From Bacilliculturomica massiliensis (GTDB taxonomy: Bacteria > Bacillota > Clostridia > Peptostreptococcales > Anaerovoracaceae), in contig NZ_LR027599.1 in the NCBI RefSeq assembly GCF_900605495.1, positions 186,001 to 250,000 of the forward strand: a stretch of 64,000 bases of DNA, given 5' to 3'. The stretch's first letter is position 1, and the number at the start of each line of letters is the position of its first letter. Below are positions 17,705-25,481 of the stretch, in pieces. The notes beneath the pieces were generated by a model. The model was not told the origin of the DNA and did no database searches. It saw nothing but the letters and a program-made list of their open reading frames with translations. The position numbers were made by a program, and so were the translations under genes.

Positions 17705-18289
17705 TCAATACAGACTTGTTATCAACTCCGCGCATTTCTCGATCCCCAGTGCGCCGCTGTCCAATGCTATGTGATAATTCCGGGCCTCCCCCCACTTCAT
17801 ATCTGTATAGAATTGATAGTAGGCCGCCCGCCGCCGGTCCTTGTCCCTCACCCTCTTCTCCGGCAGTTCCCCAGTCTCGCCGTAAACCTTGACTATCCTC
17901 TCCGCCCGCTTTGCCGGGTCAGCGTGAATGAATACCCTGAGACAATCCGCCTCTTCACCCAGAATGTAATCGGCACAGCGGCCCACTATAACGCAGGATT
18001 CCTCCTGCGCCAGTTTTAAAATGACCTTTCGTTGAACGATCCACAGATAGTCCTGATTCGAGAAGCCCCCCAGCGAACCCTCGGAAAAAGCGTTTGCGAT
18101 CCAATTTCCATGTCTGGTGCATTCGCTCTGTTCCGCCACATAGTCCTCTGTAAAACCACTCTGCCCGGCAATTTCCCTGATCAGTTCCTGATCGTAACAA
18201 GGAACGCCAAGCTTTTGCGCCGCGATCTTTCCGACGGTTCTGCCTCCGCTTCCAAATTCACGGCTGATGGTGATAATTCTGTTCTTCAT
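17705..18289 (-). CDS. Cytidylate kinase-like family protein
   Basis: 194 aa of the cytidylate-kinase-like (AAA_33/CMK-like) family common in Clostridia. The P-loop IISREFGSGGRTVGKIAA (residues 6-22) is followed by VIVGRCADYIL and an RVRDKDRRRAAYYQFYTD lid. Family members are not the housekeeping Cmk and have no firm function; nucleoside monophosphate phosphorylation is presumed. Its ATG overlaps the stop of the MATE gene by 4 bp, so the two are translationally coupled. Confidence 0.85.
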   Translation of the reverse strand: MKNRIITISREFGSGGRTVGKIAAQKLGVPCYDQELIREIAGQSGFTEDYVAEQSECTRHGNWIANAFSEGSLGGFSNQDYLWIVQRKVILKLAQEESCVIVGRCADYILGEEADCLRVFIHADPAKRAERIVKVYGETGELPEKRVRDKDRRRAAYYQFYTDMKWGEARNYHIALDSGALGIEKCAELITSLY

Positions 18290-19902
18290 AAAGACACGCT
18301 CCCTTCTGACGTTCTCACTTCTGCCTCTTTCTTCCGGTCGGCCTGCTTTGAATCACAAGTTTCCTTCTGCTTGATTCCTGTATCTTGGCATTCTACTGCT
18401 CCGATTCCTGCTGCTCCCCGCCGCCTATATTCAACATTTCCTCTCCCCTCTGGCGCTCCGCCGGGCCTACCGCCGGACGAAACGGGATCAACCGGGCTGT
18501 GATCGGGCTGCGCTCTCCCCAGTTCTCTATACGTCAGGCATATGGCCACCGCCGAGATGAGGAAAGTCAGAGCATCTGAAATGGGCATGGAGTACAGTAC
18601 GCCGTCCAGGCCAAAAAATATTGGCAGCAGCAGAGCGAAACCCACTCCGAACACCACTTCCCGCACCATGGACAGCAGCGTGGAAGCCAGAGCCTTTCCC
18701 AACGCCTGCATATAGATGAACGCCGCTTTGTTCACGCATGCCAGTATCAGCATGCAAAGGTAAATGCGGAACGCTTTAACGGCAAAGTCCGTATAATAGA
18801 CACTTTCGTTGGCCGCTCCAAAAATAGCGATAAGCTGGTTCGGAAATAATTCAACGATAAGAAGACCCGCCGCACCCACCGCCGCCTCTGCGACCAGCAG
18901 CAGCGTAAACAGATTTCTGGCGCGATCTCTGCGGCCGGCGCCAATATTGTATCCCACCACAGGGATGCAGCCTGCAGCCATGCCCACCACTACAGAAATC
19001 ACGATCTGGAAAAATTTCATGACGATACCAACCACAGCCATGGGGATCTGGGCATATTCTGCCTGCCCGAAGACCGCGTCCATAGCGCCATATTTCCGGA
19101 TCATGTTGTTGATAGCCGCCATGGCTGCAACCAGAGAAATCTGTGACAGAAAACTGCAGATACCCAGCGGCAGGAATTTTGCCATCATCCCGCCGTACAG
19201 CCGAAAGCTGCGCCGTTCCAGGCGTACGGCCTTCATGTGACAGAGGTACCAGACCGCCAGAACGGCCGTGAGCAATTGACCAAGAACCGTGGCCACGGCG
19301 GCGCCCATCATTCCCCAGCGGCACACGAAAATAAAAACCGGATCCAGAATGATGTTGACCACCGCGCCGGCAAGAGTGGAGACCATAGCAAAACCCGGGC
19401 TGCCGTCTGAGCGTATGATCGGATTCATAGCCTGCCCAAACATATAAAACGGAATTCCCACTGAAATATAGGTAAAGTATTCTTTTGAATACCGAAAAGT
19501 CTCTGTGTTTACTCTGCCTCCGAACAGCGTCAGGAGCTGATCCCGAAAGGCAAAAAACACGGCGGCGAGGACCAGACCGGCCATCACGCACAGAAGGATC
19601 GAACACCCAATGCTTTTACCGGCGCTCTCTTTATTTCCCGCCCCCAGACTGATGCTCACGAAAGCGCAGCATCCGTCGCCTATCATGACGGCTATCGCCA
19701 GCGCGGTCACCGTCAGCGGAAAAACAACAGTGTTTGCGGCGTTTCCAAAGGACCCCAGATAATCGGCATTGGCGATAAAAATCTGATCTACAATATTGTA
19801 AAATGCAGCTACCAGCAGCGATATAATACACGGCACCGCATACCTTTGCATCAGCCTGCCTATTTTCTCCGTTTCCAGAAACGAATTGGACTTTTCTTCC
19901 AT
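18286..19902 (-). CDS. MATE family efflux protein with long hydrophilic tail
   Basis: 538 aa. The first 450 residues give 12 helices typical of multidrug and toxin extrusion antiporters (N-terminal PCIISLLVAAFYNIVDQIFI; second bundle beginning near residue 240). The last 80 residues are a polar, low-complexity tail rich in Gly, Arg, Glu and Lys that family members lack. GGAGGAGG precedes the ATG. The gene is read from a promoter at 20.2 kb through a leader with two related terminator hairpins, so expression is probably controlled by attenuation. Confidence 0.9.
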   Translation of the reverse strand: MEEKSNSFLETEKIGRLMQRYAVPCIISLLVAAFYNIVDQIFIANADYLGSFGNAANTVVFPLTVTALAIAVMIGDGCCAFVSISLGAGNKESAGKSIGCSILLCVMAGLVLAAVFFAFRDQLLTLFGGRVNTETFRYSKEYFTYISVGIPFYMFGQAMNPIIRSDGSPGFAMVSTLAGAVVNIILDPVFIFVCRWGMMGAAVATVLGQLLTAVLAVWYLCHMKAVRLERRSFRLYGGMMAKFLPLGICSFLSQISLVAAMAAINNMIRKYGAMDAVFGQAEYAQIPMAVVGIVMKFFQIVISVVVGMAAGCIPVVGYNIGAGRRDRARNLFTLLLVAEAAVGAAGLLIVELFPNQLIAIFGAANESVYYTDFAVKAFRIYLCMLILACVNKAAFIYMQALGKALASTLLSMVREVVFGVGFALLLPIFFGLDGVLYSMPISDALTFLISAVAICLTYRELGRAQPDHSPVDPVSSGGRPGGAPEGRGNVEYRRRGAAGIGAVECQDTGIKQKETCDSKQADRKKEAEVRTSEGSVSL

Positions 19903-19952
19903 AAATTGACCTCCTCCATCGAATTATGATCACTCAGCGATCTTTTTCCATT

Positions 19953-20000
19953 AAAAAACGCGCGGCAGACAAGCTGGATTTACGCCTCAGGCCACACGCT
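19953..20000 (-). ncRNA. Leader element A: conserved-loop terminator before the MATE gene
   Basis: On the minus strand AGCGUGUGGC pairs with GCCGCGCGUU (10 bp, three G-U), followed by UUUUUU; it ends about 50 nt before the MATE ATG. The 24-nt apical loop contains GCGUAAAUCCAG and UUGUC, shared with element B. Plain terminators do not conserve loop sequence, so a ligand- or protein-binding role is inferred. Confidence 0.7.
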
Positions 20001-20141
20001 TCGTTGCCCTGGTTCCAAACGCCCCAGGGCCATCCATGAAATGAAATATCTGTGATCTTGCCGCTTCGACTTCGCTGATCCCGCTCCTTTCCTCCCTCAG
20101 CGGCCGGGACCGGGCCGCGTGTCAGCAATCATGGCAACTTT

Positions 20142-20202
20142 CAAAAACAAAAACAGCGAATAGCCGACAACTGGATTTACGCAGTCAAGCCACTCGCTGT
20201 AA
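20142..20202 (-). ncRNA. Leader element B: conserved-loop terminator at the transcript 5' end
   Basis: The minus strand gives ACAGCGAGUGGC paired with GCUAUUCGCUGU (12 bp, two G-U) and a UUUUUGUUUUUG tail. The 24-nt loop shares GCGUAAAUCCAG and UUGUC with element A. Predicted transcription starts within a few bases of the stem, so this is the first structure made. Confidence 0.7.
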
Positions 20203-20207
20203 TAATA

Positions 20208-20236
20208 ATTATAACAAAATTTCTGGATTCTGCAAA
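20208..20236 (-). promoter_or_regulatory. Promoter of the MATE-kinase unit
   Basis: -35 TTTGCA (20231-20236), 17-bp spacer, perfect -10 TATAAT (20208-20213); start near 20201. It lies between the GNAT stop and leader element B, leaving a leader of about 300 nt before the MATE start. Confidence 0.8.
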
Positions 20237-20254
20237 GCATTTTTGCAGCGTTTC

Positions 20255-20713
20255 CTACCGCTGCATTCTCTTTTCCATTACATAATTGGTCAGCCGGACG
20301 CCTTTGCGCTCCACCTGCTGTTCCTTTAATGTTACGTAGCCCCGATTCTCAAAAAAAGGCTTTGCGGTGATCGATGCGTGTACTGTGATCCGGTCTGCAC
20401 AGACCGACCGTTCCAGTTCCTCACAGATCGCAGAAGCGATTCCCTTTCCCTGGTGATCTTTGTGGACGTAAAGCCGGTCCAGATAACCTGCAGGATCCAT
20501 ATCTCCAAAGCCTGTGATCCCGCCGTCTTCCACGGCTACCACCGTATTGTGCTCCAGAAACGACCGGTTCCAGCTCTCCGGATCCCATGTTCCATCCGAC
20601 CACGCGTCCAGCTGCCGCTGGCTGTAATCCCTGGCATTCACGCTGTGCACCGTATCGTGATACAGTCTGAACAATGCTTCGCAGTCCTGCGGGCCGTACT
20701 TTCTGATCCTCAT
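20255..20713 (-). CDS. GNAT family N-acetyltransferase
   Basis: 152 aa with the GNAT fold: an N-terminal strand MRIRKYGPQDCEALFRLYHDTV, the acetyl-CoA loop LYVHKDHQGKGIASAI (motif A, Q-G-K-G-I) near residue 90, and a C-terminal FFENRGYVTLKEQ strand. It resembles YafP/PhnO-type small acetyltransferases; the substrate is unknown. The ATG at 20713 fits the fold's usual N-terminus. It has its own promoter at 20797-20825. Confidence 0.88.
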   Translation of the reverse strand: MRIRKYGPQDCEALFRLYHDTVHSVNARDYSQRQLDAWSDGTWDPESWNRSFLEHNTVVAVEDGGITGFGDMDPAGYLDRLYVHKDHQGKGIASAICEELERSVCADRITVHASITAKPFFENRGYVTLKEQQVERKGVRLTNYVMEKRMQR

Positions 20714-20796
20714 GATCTCTTTACCTGCACCTTTCTGAGATACACCTTCGGCATTCGGCAAAAGCATGGGCGCTCTTGTCTGCAGAAGATATGCCT

Positions 20797-20825
20797 ATTG
20801 TAGCAAAAAGTACAGCCGGCTTCAA
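20797..20825 (-). promoter_or_regulatory. Promoter of the GNAT gene
   Basis: -35 TTGAAG (20820-20825), 17 bp, -10 TACAAT (20797-20802). Start near 20790, 77 nt before the GNAT ATG. Confidence 0.65.
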
Positions 20826-20879
20826 CAGCCGCCCGATCCCCCGATTCCTTTCACTGCTCCCACTCACTGTTTCCGCACC

Positions 20880-21146
20880 TCACCAGAACTCTCTAACAAA
20901 ATCGCAGAGACAGGCCAGCGCGTCTTCTTTTTTCTGAAACTCCACCTTCCGGCCGCAAAGATAATGCACTGTATCATTCCAGTCTTCTATGGTATATTCT
21001 TCAGGCACGATCTGCTCTAATATGAGCAGAAATCGCTTTTCCCTCATTTTTTGCCGCAGATCAGACAAATAAATGCAGCCTGTTATACCGGCCAGCTCGT
21101 CCAGCAGACAGTGCTTCACTGCGACCTTCCCCTTTTCTGCTCCCAT
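20880..21146 (-). CDS. Unknown 88-aa protein behind an invertible promoter
   Basis: I do not recognise this protein. It is 88 aa, mixed alpha/beta in character, with no signal peptide or membrane helix, four cysteines (13, 24, 64 and 80) and an aromatic acidic middle (PEEYTIEDWNDTVHYL). GGAGG stands 5 nt before the ATG. The only promoter visible upstream lies inside the 240-bp segment bounded by inverted 24-bp sites, 77 nt away. In the orientation given here the gene is ON; inversion would disconnect it. A regulator or toxin-like role is possible but not shown. Confidence 0.7.
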   Translation of the reverse strand: MGAEKGKVAVKHCLLDELAGITGCIYLSDLRQKMREKRFLLILEQIVPEEYTIEDWNDTVHYLCGRKVEFQKKEDALACLCDFVREFW

Positions 21147-21171
21147 TCAGGCCTCCGCTTCTGTCGCGCTA

Positions 21172-21195
21172 ACAACATAATACTCATTATGTTGT
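21172..21195. repeat. Inversion site, left copy
   Basis: 24 bp: arms ACAACATAAT and ATTATGTTGT around a central ACTC. It is the exact reverse complement of the copy at 21436-21459, where the centre reads GAGT. Arm-spacer-arm layout fits a tyrosine recombinase core site. Confidence 0.9.
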
Positions 21196-21229
21196 AACAA
21201 AGAATTACATAAAAATTACATCCGTCATA

Positions 21230-21257
21230 ATTATACCATAACCGACAGTAGAATCAA
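21230..21257 (-). promoter_or_regulatory. Promoter inside the invertible segment
   Basis: -35 TTGATT (21252-21257), 16 bp, perfect -10 TATAAT (21230-21235); start near 21223. It points at the 88-aa gene and its transcript crosses the left inversion site. Confidence 0.8.
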
Positions 21258-21435
21258 GAGAATTAACACACGCATACAGACAGCGTAAAGATCATGTTTC
21301 CCGGCCGCCGGCCTGCCGGAGGGGACGAAGGGCGTTCACAGGCCCCAATAACCCGCTGCAGGCTGGAAAATAGCGGCTGCGGGCTGCCATTTTATTTTAA
21401 TCGTCATTGTAGAAAGCAGGAAAGTCCCAGTGCCG

Positions 21436-21459
21436 ACAACATAATGAGTATTATGTTGT
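21436..21459. repeat. Inversion site, right copy
   Basis: ACAACATAAT-GAGT-ATTATGTTGT, identical over 24 bp to the reverse complement of the left site; identity stops sharply on both flanks, as expected for a selected site rather than a larger duplication. Confidence 0.9.
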
Positions 21460-21473
21460 ATTTTTCTTTACCT

Positions 21474-22364
21474 TCACAGAACAGACGCTTGATCAGCGTA
21501 CTGCGGCCAGCCGTCCTCACCCTGCCGTACCAGCCCCATCTGTGACAGCGCGCTGCGGTGTTCGTCGCCGCTTGTCGCCGTATAGATCCTCGTAGTTTCA
21601 ATACTGCTGTGGCCCAGCACATCGGCCAGACCGGCGATGTCTTTTTTCAGTCTGTAAAAGGTCACCGCAAATAGGTGCCGCAGATTGTGCGGAAACACCT
21701 TCTCCGGCTCCACCTCCGCCTGACTGCAGAGCTTTTTCATTTCTGTCCATATATTGCTCCGGTCCACCGGCTTTCCCGTCTTTGTCACAAACACACATCC
21801 GGAACGGATCCCCGCCTCCGCGCAGTAGCGCAGCAGGAGCCTCTGCAGTTCCTTCGATATGATCACCACTCGTTTCTTTCCTTTGCAGGAAACCTGCGCC
21901 CGGCCGGACTTCACAGCCTCCACTGTGACGAAACTCAGTTCACTGATGCGGATCCCCGTTGCGCAGATGGTCTGCATTATGGCGCATAGCCGCTGATTCT
22001 GCTTTTTCTCAGCCGTTTCGATCAGTCGAAAATACTCCGCCTTTGTCAGCTCCCGCTCCCCTGTGCAAAACCGGCGCTGCATCTTAAGCGTCTTGACGCG
22101 GCATTCCTGCATTTCCAGAAAAGAGAGAAAGCCGTTGACTGCGATCAGCATGGAATTCACGCTGTTCACTGCGTAGCGTTGTTCCAGGTGGGCCTTAAAG
22201 TCCAGCACGCTTTCTTTATCTGCTTTTTTTGTTTCCCCCAGAAATTCGTAAAACGCTCTCACATCGTGCATATATTTACGCAGTGTGGCGCCGCTCCGCT
22301 CTTCTTCGATCAGATAGTCCCGGTAACGGTCCAGATCTGAAATCGTTATTGTTCGCTGTTTCAT
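21474..22364 (-). CDS. Tyrosine recombinase (putative DNA invertase)
   Basis: About 296 aa. An N-terminal SAM-like core-binding domain (residues 5-95, DLDRYRDYLIEEERSGATLRKY) precedes the catalytic domain. The full active-site set is visible: Arg in ATGIRISEL, Lys in SCKGKKR, His-x-x-Arg in HNLRH, His in LGHSS and Tyr in TRIYT. The second ATG (22364) is favoured, since AGGAG lies 8 nt before it. The gene ends 14 bp from an inversion site and has no phage or transposon genes around it, so a dedicated local inversion is the likely job rather than XerC/D or phage integration. Confidence 0.9.
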   Translation of the reverse strand: MKQRTITISDLDRYRDYLIEEERSGATLRKYMHDVRAFYEFLGETKKADKESVLDFKAHLEQRYAVNSVNSMLIAVNGFLSFLEMQECRVKTLKMQRRFCTGERELTKAEYFRLIETAEKKQNQRLCAIMQTICATGIRISELSFVTVEAVKSGRAQVSCKGKKRVVIISKELQRLLLRYCAEAGIRSGCVFVTKTGKPVDRSNIWTEMKKLCSQAEVEPEKVFPHNLRHLFAVTFYRLKKDIAGLADVLGHSSIETTRIYTATSGDEHRSALSQMGLVRQGEDGWPQYADQASVL

Positions 22365-22370
22365 CTTCAT

Positions 22371-22686
22371 GTCTCCTGTTATTTAATCTCTGTTGTTAGT
22401 ATTTCCCCTCCATTCCGAACAATGCGAACCTGATGTAATGTAGCTGTAAAATCATGCATTTTTCATGATCCCCGGGCTGCCGCCCGCCTTGATCCTTCAC
22501 CACCTCCTTTCGACGAATATCGTGTTTCCGAATTCATAACTTCTCTCTGAAAGGGTTTATTCCCATCCGGTAATATTTCCAGCACAATAAGAAAAGACTG
22601 TTCTGGACAAGAACAGTCTCCCCGGTCTATCTGATTTTCACCGTATGTTCAGATCGCGGCCGGCGGCCGCGGGCCCACGCCGCTCC
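22371..22686. other. Intergenic region between the recombinase gene and the LytTR locus
   Basis: It holds the terminator at 22595-22619 and, near 22455-22473, a short hairpin ATCATG/CATGAT. No gene is visible. No convincing promoter for the recombinase could be picked. Confidence 0.4.
22595..22619 (-). terminator. Terminator of the LytS-LytTR unit
   Basis: A perfect 10-bp stem AGACTGTTCT/AGAACAGTCT with a 5-nt loop, followed on the minus strand by TTTTC. Confidence 0.75.
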
Positions 22687-23579
22687 CTAGATCCGGAATA
22701 TCTCTTTCAGCCTTCTGATCTGGGTCCTGCCCACCGGCAGCGGCGTCTTCTCATAGCCCTTCATCTTCACGCAATAATTTTTCGCGTAGAGCATGGCGAT
22801 CTCTGACACGAATTCCAGATTGATGATAAAACTCCGGTGCACCCGCATAAAACGTCCGCCTGCCAGACGATTTTCCAGTTCCGTCAGCGTCACGGGCGTC
22901 ACATACTGTACGCCGCCGCGGCAGCAGATCCTGCAGCTGCGCTGGACGCTCTCCGCGAAAACGATATCCCTGGGATCGACCAGCGTCACTTTCCGGTCGT
23001 GATGGATCGCGATCTTTCCCGTATCCGGCTCTCTGACTCGGACCCCATCCATCCTCCCAGCTTCCCATCCGGTTTTCGCGCCATTGCACGTTCTCGCCCC
23101 GGGGCCTGCAGGCCCGGCAGCCCCGGCAGGCCCCGCGGCTCCAGCAGACCCGGCCCCGCGGCCCCCGCCATCGATCCCGATGACCGGCCCGCTTCCTCCA
23201 TCTTTTCCAGCCGAGCGAGATTCCTCATCTGAACCGCTTTTTTCAGCGCTTTTTCCACCCTGGCCTTATTGAAAGGTTTCATAATATAATCTACGGCGTT
23301 CAGCTCAAAGGCCTGGGGGCCGTACTCGCCGTAAGCGGTCACAAATACCACCGAGGCTTCCGGCGCCGTCTTCTGCAGCATCAGCGCCAATACAGTGCCC
23401 TTCATATCTCCCAGGTTGATGTCGAGAAAAAAAATATCAAACGGTTTGGAATTGGCCAGCTCCACTGCGGTAAACCCGCTGTCCGCCTCCTCGATCTCGG
23501 CGTCCGGGGCCAGATCCTTCAGATAATAGATCAGATCCTTCCGTATGAGCCGTTCGTCGTCCACCACCGCAATTCTCAT
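22687..23579 (-). pseudogene. LytTR response regulator split by a frameshift in its linker
   Basis: The receiver domain is intact in one frame (23579 downward; VVDDERLIRKDL, phospho-acceptor in FFLDINLGD, VFVTAYGEYG, DYIMKPF). The LytTR DNA-binding domain is intact in another frame ending at 22687 (VTLVDPRDIVFAES, GRFMRVHRSFIINL). The frames overlap in a GC-rich linker of Gly-Ala-Pro repeats with C4 and C5 runs (23154-23157, 23162-23166). One extra base there, or a -1 ribosomal shift, would join them into a protein of about 297 aa. No good separate start exists for the LytTR part. It lies 24 bp after the kinase gene. A sequencing error cannot be excluded. Confidence 0.8.
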
Positions 23580-23603
23580 TCAGCAGACCTCCTCTCCCCA
23601 TGA

Positions 23604-25313
23604 TTATTCGTTCTCCCCGCCGTCGTCTCCCCGAGGAATAAAAATCCGCATGCTCGTGCCCTGCTTCGGTGACGTATCGATGCGCAGTCCGTTGTCCGGC
23701 CCGTATATATTCTGCAGTCTGCGGTGAACATTCATGAGACCGATTTTGTTTTCCGGCATATTTCCTTCCCGAAATGCCTTCAGAATGTCTTTCTCCATTC
23801 CGGGTCCGTCGTCTGTGACCCGGATCTCCGCGCCCTCCTGCCCGTCCCGAAGGACCGCGCGGGCGCAGATCGAGACCGTTCCGCCGCGGCCGTTCCACAT
23901 GGCGCCGTGTTTTACTGCGTTTTCCACGATGGGCTGCAGAATAAAGCTGGGCACCATGCAGTCCAGCGTCTCCGGCACGTCCACGTTCAGCTGAAGTTTC
24001 TCTTCAAACCTGGCTTTTTCCAGAGTAAGATATGCGTTTACATATTCCATCTCCTCCTGCAGCGGTATCATGATACTGCCGGTCTGGAGCGTTCTGCGGA
24101 AATAATCTCCCAGCACCACCAGCAGTTCTCTGGCCCGCTCCGGCTTTTCGATGCAGAAGGCGGATATGGTGGAGAGACAGTTGAACAGAAAATGTGGATT
24201 GATCTGCGATTGCAGCGCGCTGAACTCCGCCCTCTGCAGAAGTTTTGTCTGTTCCTCCAGCCGTGACAGCTCCAGCTGAGTCGAAAACATCTTTCCCATG
24301 CCGTCGGCAAAACTCTTTTCTGTCTCGTTGGTCATACGGTAGCTCTCCACGAAAAAGACCACCGTGCCGACGATCTCCTCGCTGACGAAAAGCGGCGCTG
24401 CAATGGATGCAATGCTCTTCGCCGACGGGATCAGCTTCTTGTGAAAGGTTTCCTCTCTGACCATGGTGACCCGGTGCTTTTCCAGCGTCTTTTTCGCCGC
24501 TTCGGGGAGCTCCGAGCCGCCGCCCTGGATCAGACCGGGCGTCCCGCAGCTCACCACCTTCTCCCGATCGGTGATGACCGCGCCTTTGATGCCTGGAAGA
24601 CCGGCGATGATCTGGATCGCCCGGTCCATGGCCTCGCTGTCTGAAAGCCCTCTCTTCATGTACGGCAGACAGCTGTTCGCCACCTCAAAGGCCAGCGAGG
24701 TCCGGCGGGCTGCCTCCTCGTCCATCGTCATAAAAACAGAATTGAAGACCGTGACAAACAGCGCCACGCCAAACGAATTGAAGGTGATCATGGGAAAAGC
24801 GATGATCTTTACCAGATCAAAGGCCGCGTCAAAAGGCCGTGCAACCAGCAAAATGATGATCATCTGGCAGCACTCCGCCGCGGCCGCCACCGCGAAGGCA
24901 AAGATCCAGTCGTTTCCCGACTTCCGGTATCTGGTCTGAAACAGACCGCCGATCACGCCCTCCGCCACCGTGGAGATGGCGCAGGCTACCGCGGTAAAAC
25001 CGCCGATGTCGATGGCCCACCTGTGGATCCCGGCGATGAGACCGGCCCCCACGCCCACGATGGGACCGCCCAGCAGACCTCCAGCCACCACGCCCACCAC
25101 CCGCGTGTTGACGATCGCCCCGTTCACCTGCATTCCCATATAAGTTGATATAATGCCCACCGCTCCAAAAAACACGATGAGAAACAATTTCAGCATCCAG
25201 TCGCCGCGGTTGTTGATGATAAACTCTCTCACCAGCGGCATCTTTGTGACGAGATACGCCATCAACACCAGCAGACCGACGTTAAACAGCATATTTCTTA
25301 ATATTTCTGTCAT
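23604..25313 (-). CDS. LytS/BtsS-type sensor histidine kinase
   Basis: 569 aa. Residues 1-190 form the 5TM-5TMR_LYT sensor module (about six helices, with GGLLGGPIVGVGAGLIAGIHR). A GAF-like domain follows (VITDREKVVSCGTPG to VVFFVESYRM), then the His_kinase domain with NPHFLFNCLSTI (phosphorylated His) and an HATPase domain with VENAVKHG and VTDDGPGM. Relatives sense pyruvate (BtsS) or murein precursors (LytS). The partner regulator downstream is frameshifted in this sequence, so signalling may be interrupted. The cstA gene at 14.4 kb is a plausible target by analogy with BtsSR-BtsT. Confidence 0.92.
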   Translation of the reverse strand: MTEILRNMLFNVGLLVLMAYLVTKMPLVREFIINNRGDWMLKLFLIVFFGAVGIISTYMGMQVNGAIVNTRVVGVVAGGLLGGPIVGVGAGLIAGIHRWAIDIGGFTAVACAISTVAEGVIGGLFQTRYRKSGNDWIFAFAVAAAAECCQMIIILLVARPFDAAFDLVKIIAFPMITFNSFGVALFVTVFNSVFMTMDEEAARRTSLAFEVANSCLPYMKRGLSDSEAMDRAIQIIAGLPGIKGAVITDREKVVSCGTPGLIQGGGSELPEAAKKTLEKHRVTMVREETFHKKLIPSAKSIASIAAPLFVSEEIVGTVVFFVESYRMTNETEKSFADGMGKMFSTQLELSRLEEQTKLLQRAEFSALQSQINPHFLFNCLSTISAFCIEKPERARELLVVLGDYFRRTLQTGSIMIPLQEEMEYVNAYLTLEKARFEEKLQLNVDVPETLDCMVPSFILQPIVENAVKHGAMWNGRGGTVSICARAVLRDGQEGAEIRVTDDGPGMEKDILKAFREGNMPENKIGLMNVHRRLQNIYGPDNGLRIDTSPKQGTSMRIFIPRGDDGGENE

Positions 25314-25481
25314 TCCTTAACCCATGCCCGCGCCGGCCTGCCACGGCCCGGCGCTCCGCATTCCTCCATCCCTGTTTTGCTACACAATTATCATACGGGA
25401 GAATAGGAAAAAAGGCAAAACTTTTTTGTCCTGCCTCTCACCTGCGGCGGCGCCCCATGCCCCCTGTCCTTCGCGGGATGG

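Larger units (their letters stand above)
21172..21459. other. Predicted invertible DNA segment (promoter inverton)
   Basis: Two identical 24-bp sites in opposite orientation bound 240 bp that contain a minus-strand promoter and no gene. A tyrosine recombinase gene ends 14 bp to the right. Inverted sites give inversion rather than excision, so the promoter should alternate between driving the 88-aa gene and firing antisense into the recombinase gene. Confidence 0.8.

Noticed and set aside
21172-21459. Prophage or integrative element attachment sites next to the tyrosine recombinase
   Set aside because: The sites are inverted, only 240 bp apart and enclose no gene; no phage, conjugation or transposon genes flank the recombinase.
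22751-23089. Separate gene in the third frame across the LytTR region
   Set aside because: Low-complexity Arg/Gly/Gln translation with no domain; the two other frames hold the recognisable receiver and LytTR domains.
23100-23170. Programmed -1 ribosomal frameshift joining the receiver and LytTR domains
   Set aside because: No X-XXY-YYZ slippery heptamer with a downstream pseudoknot is evident; a homopolymer length change is simpler.
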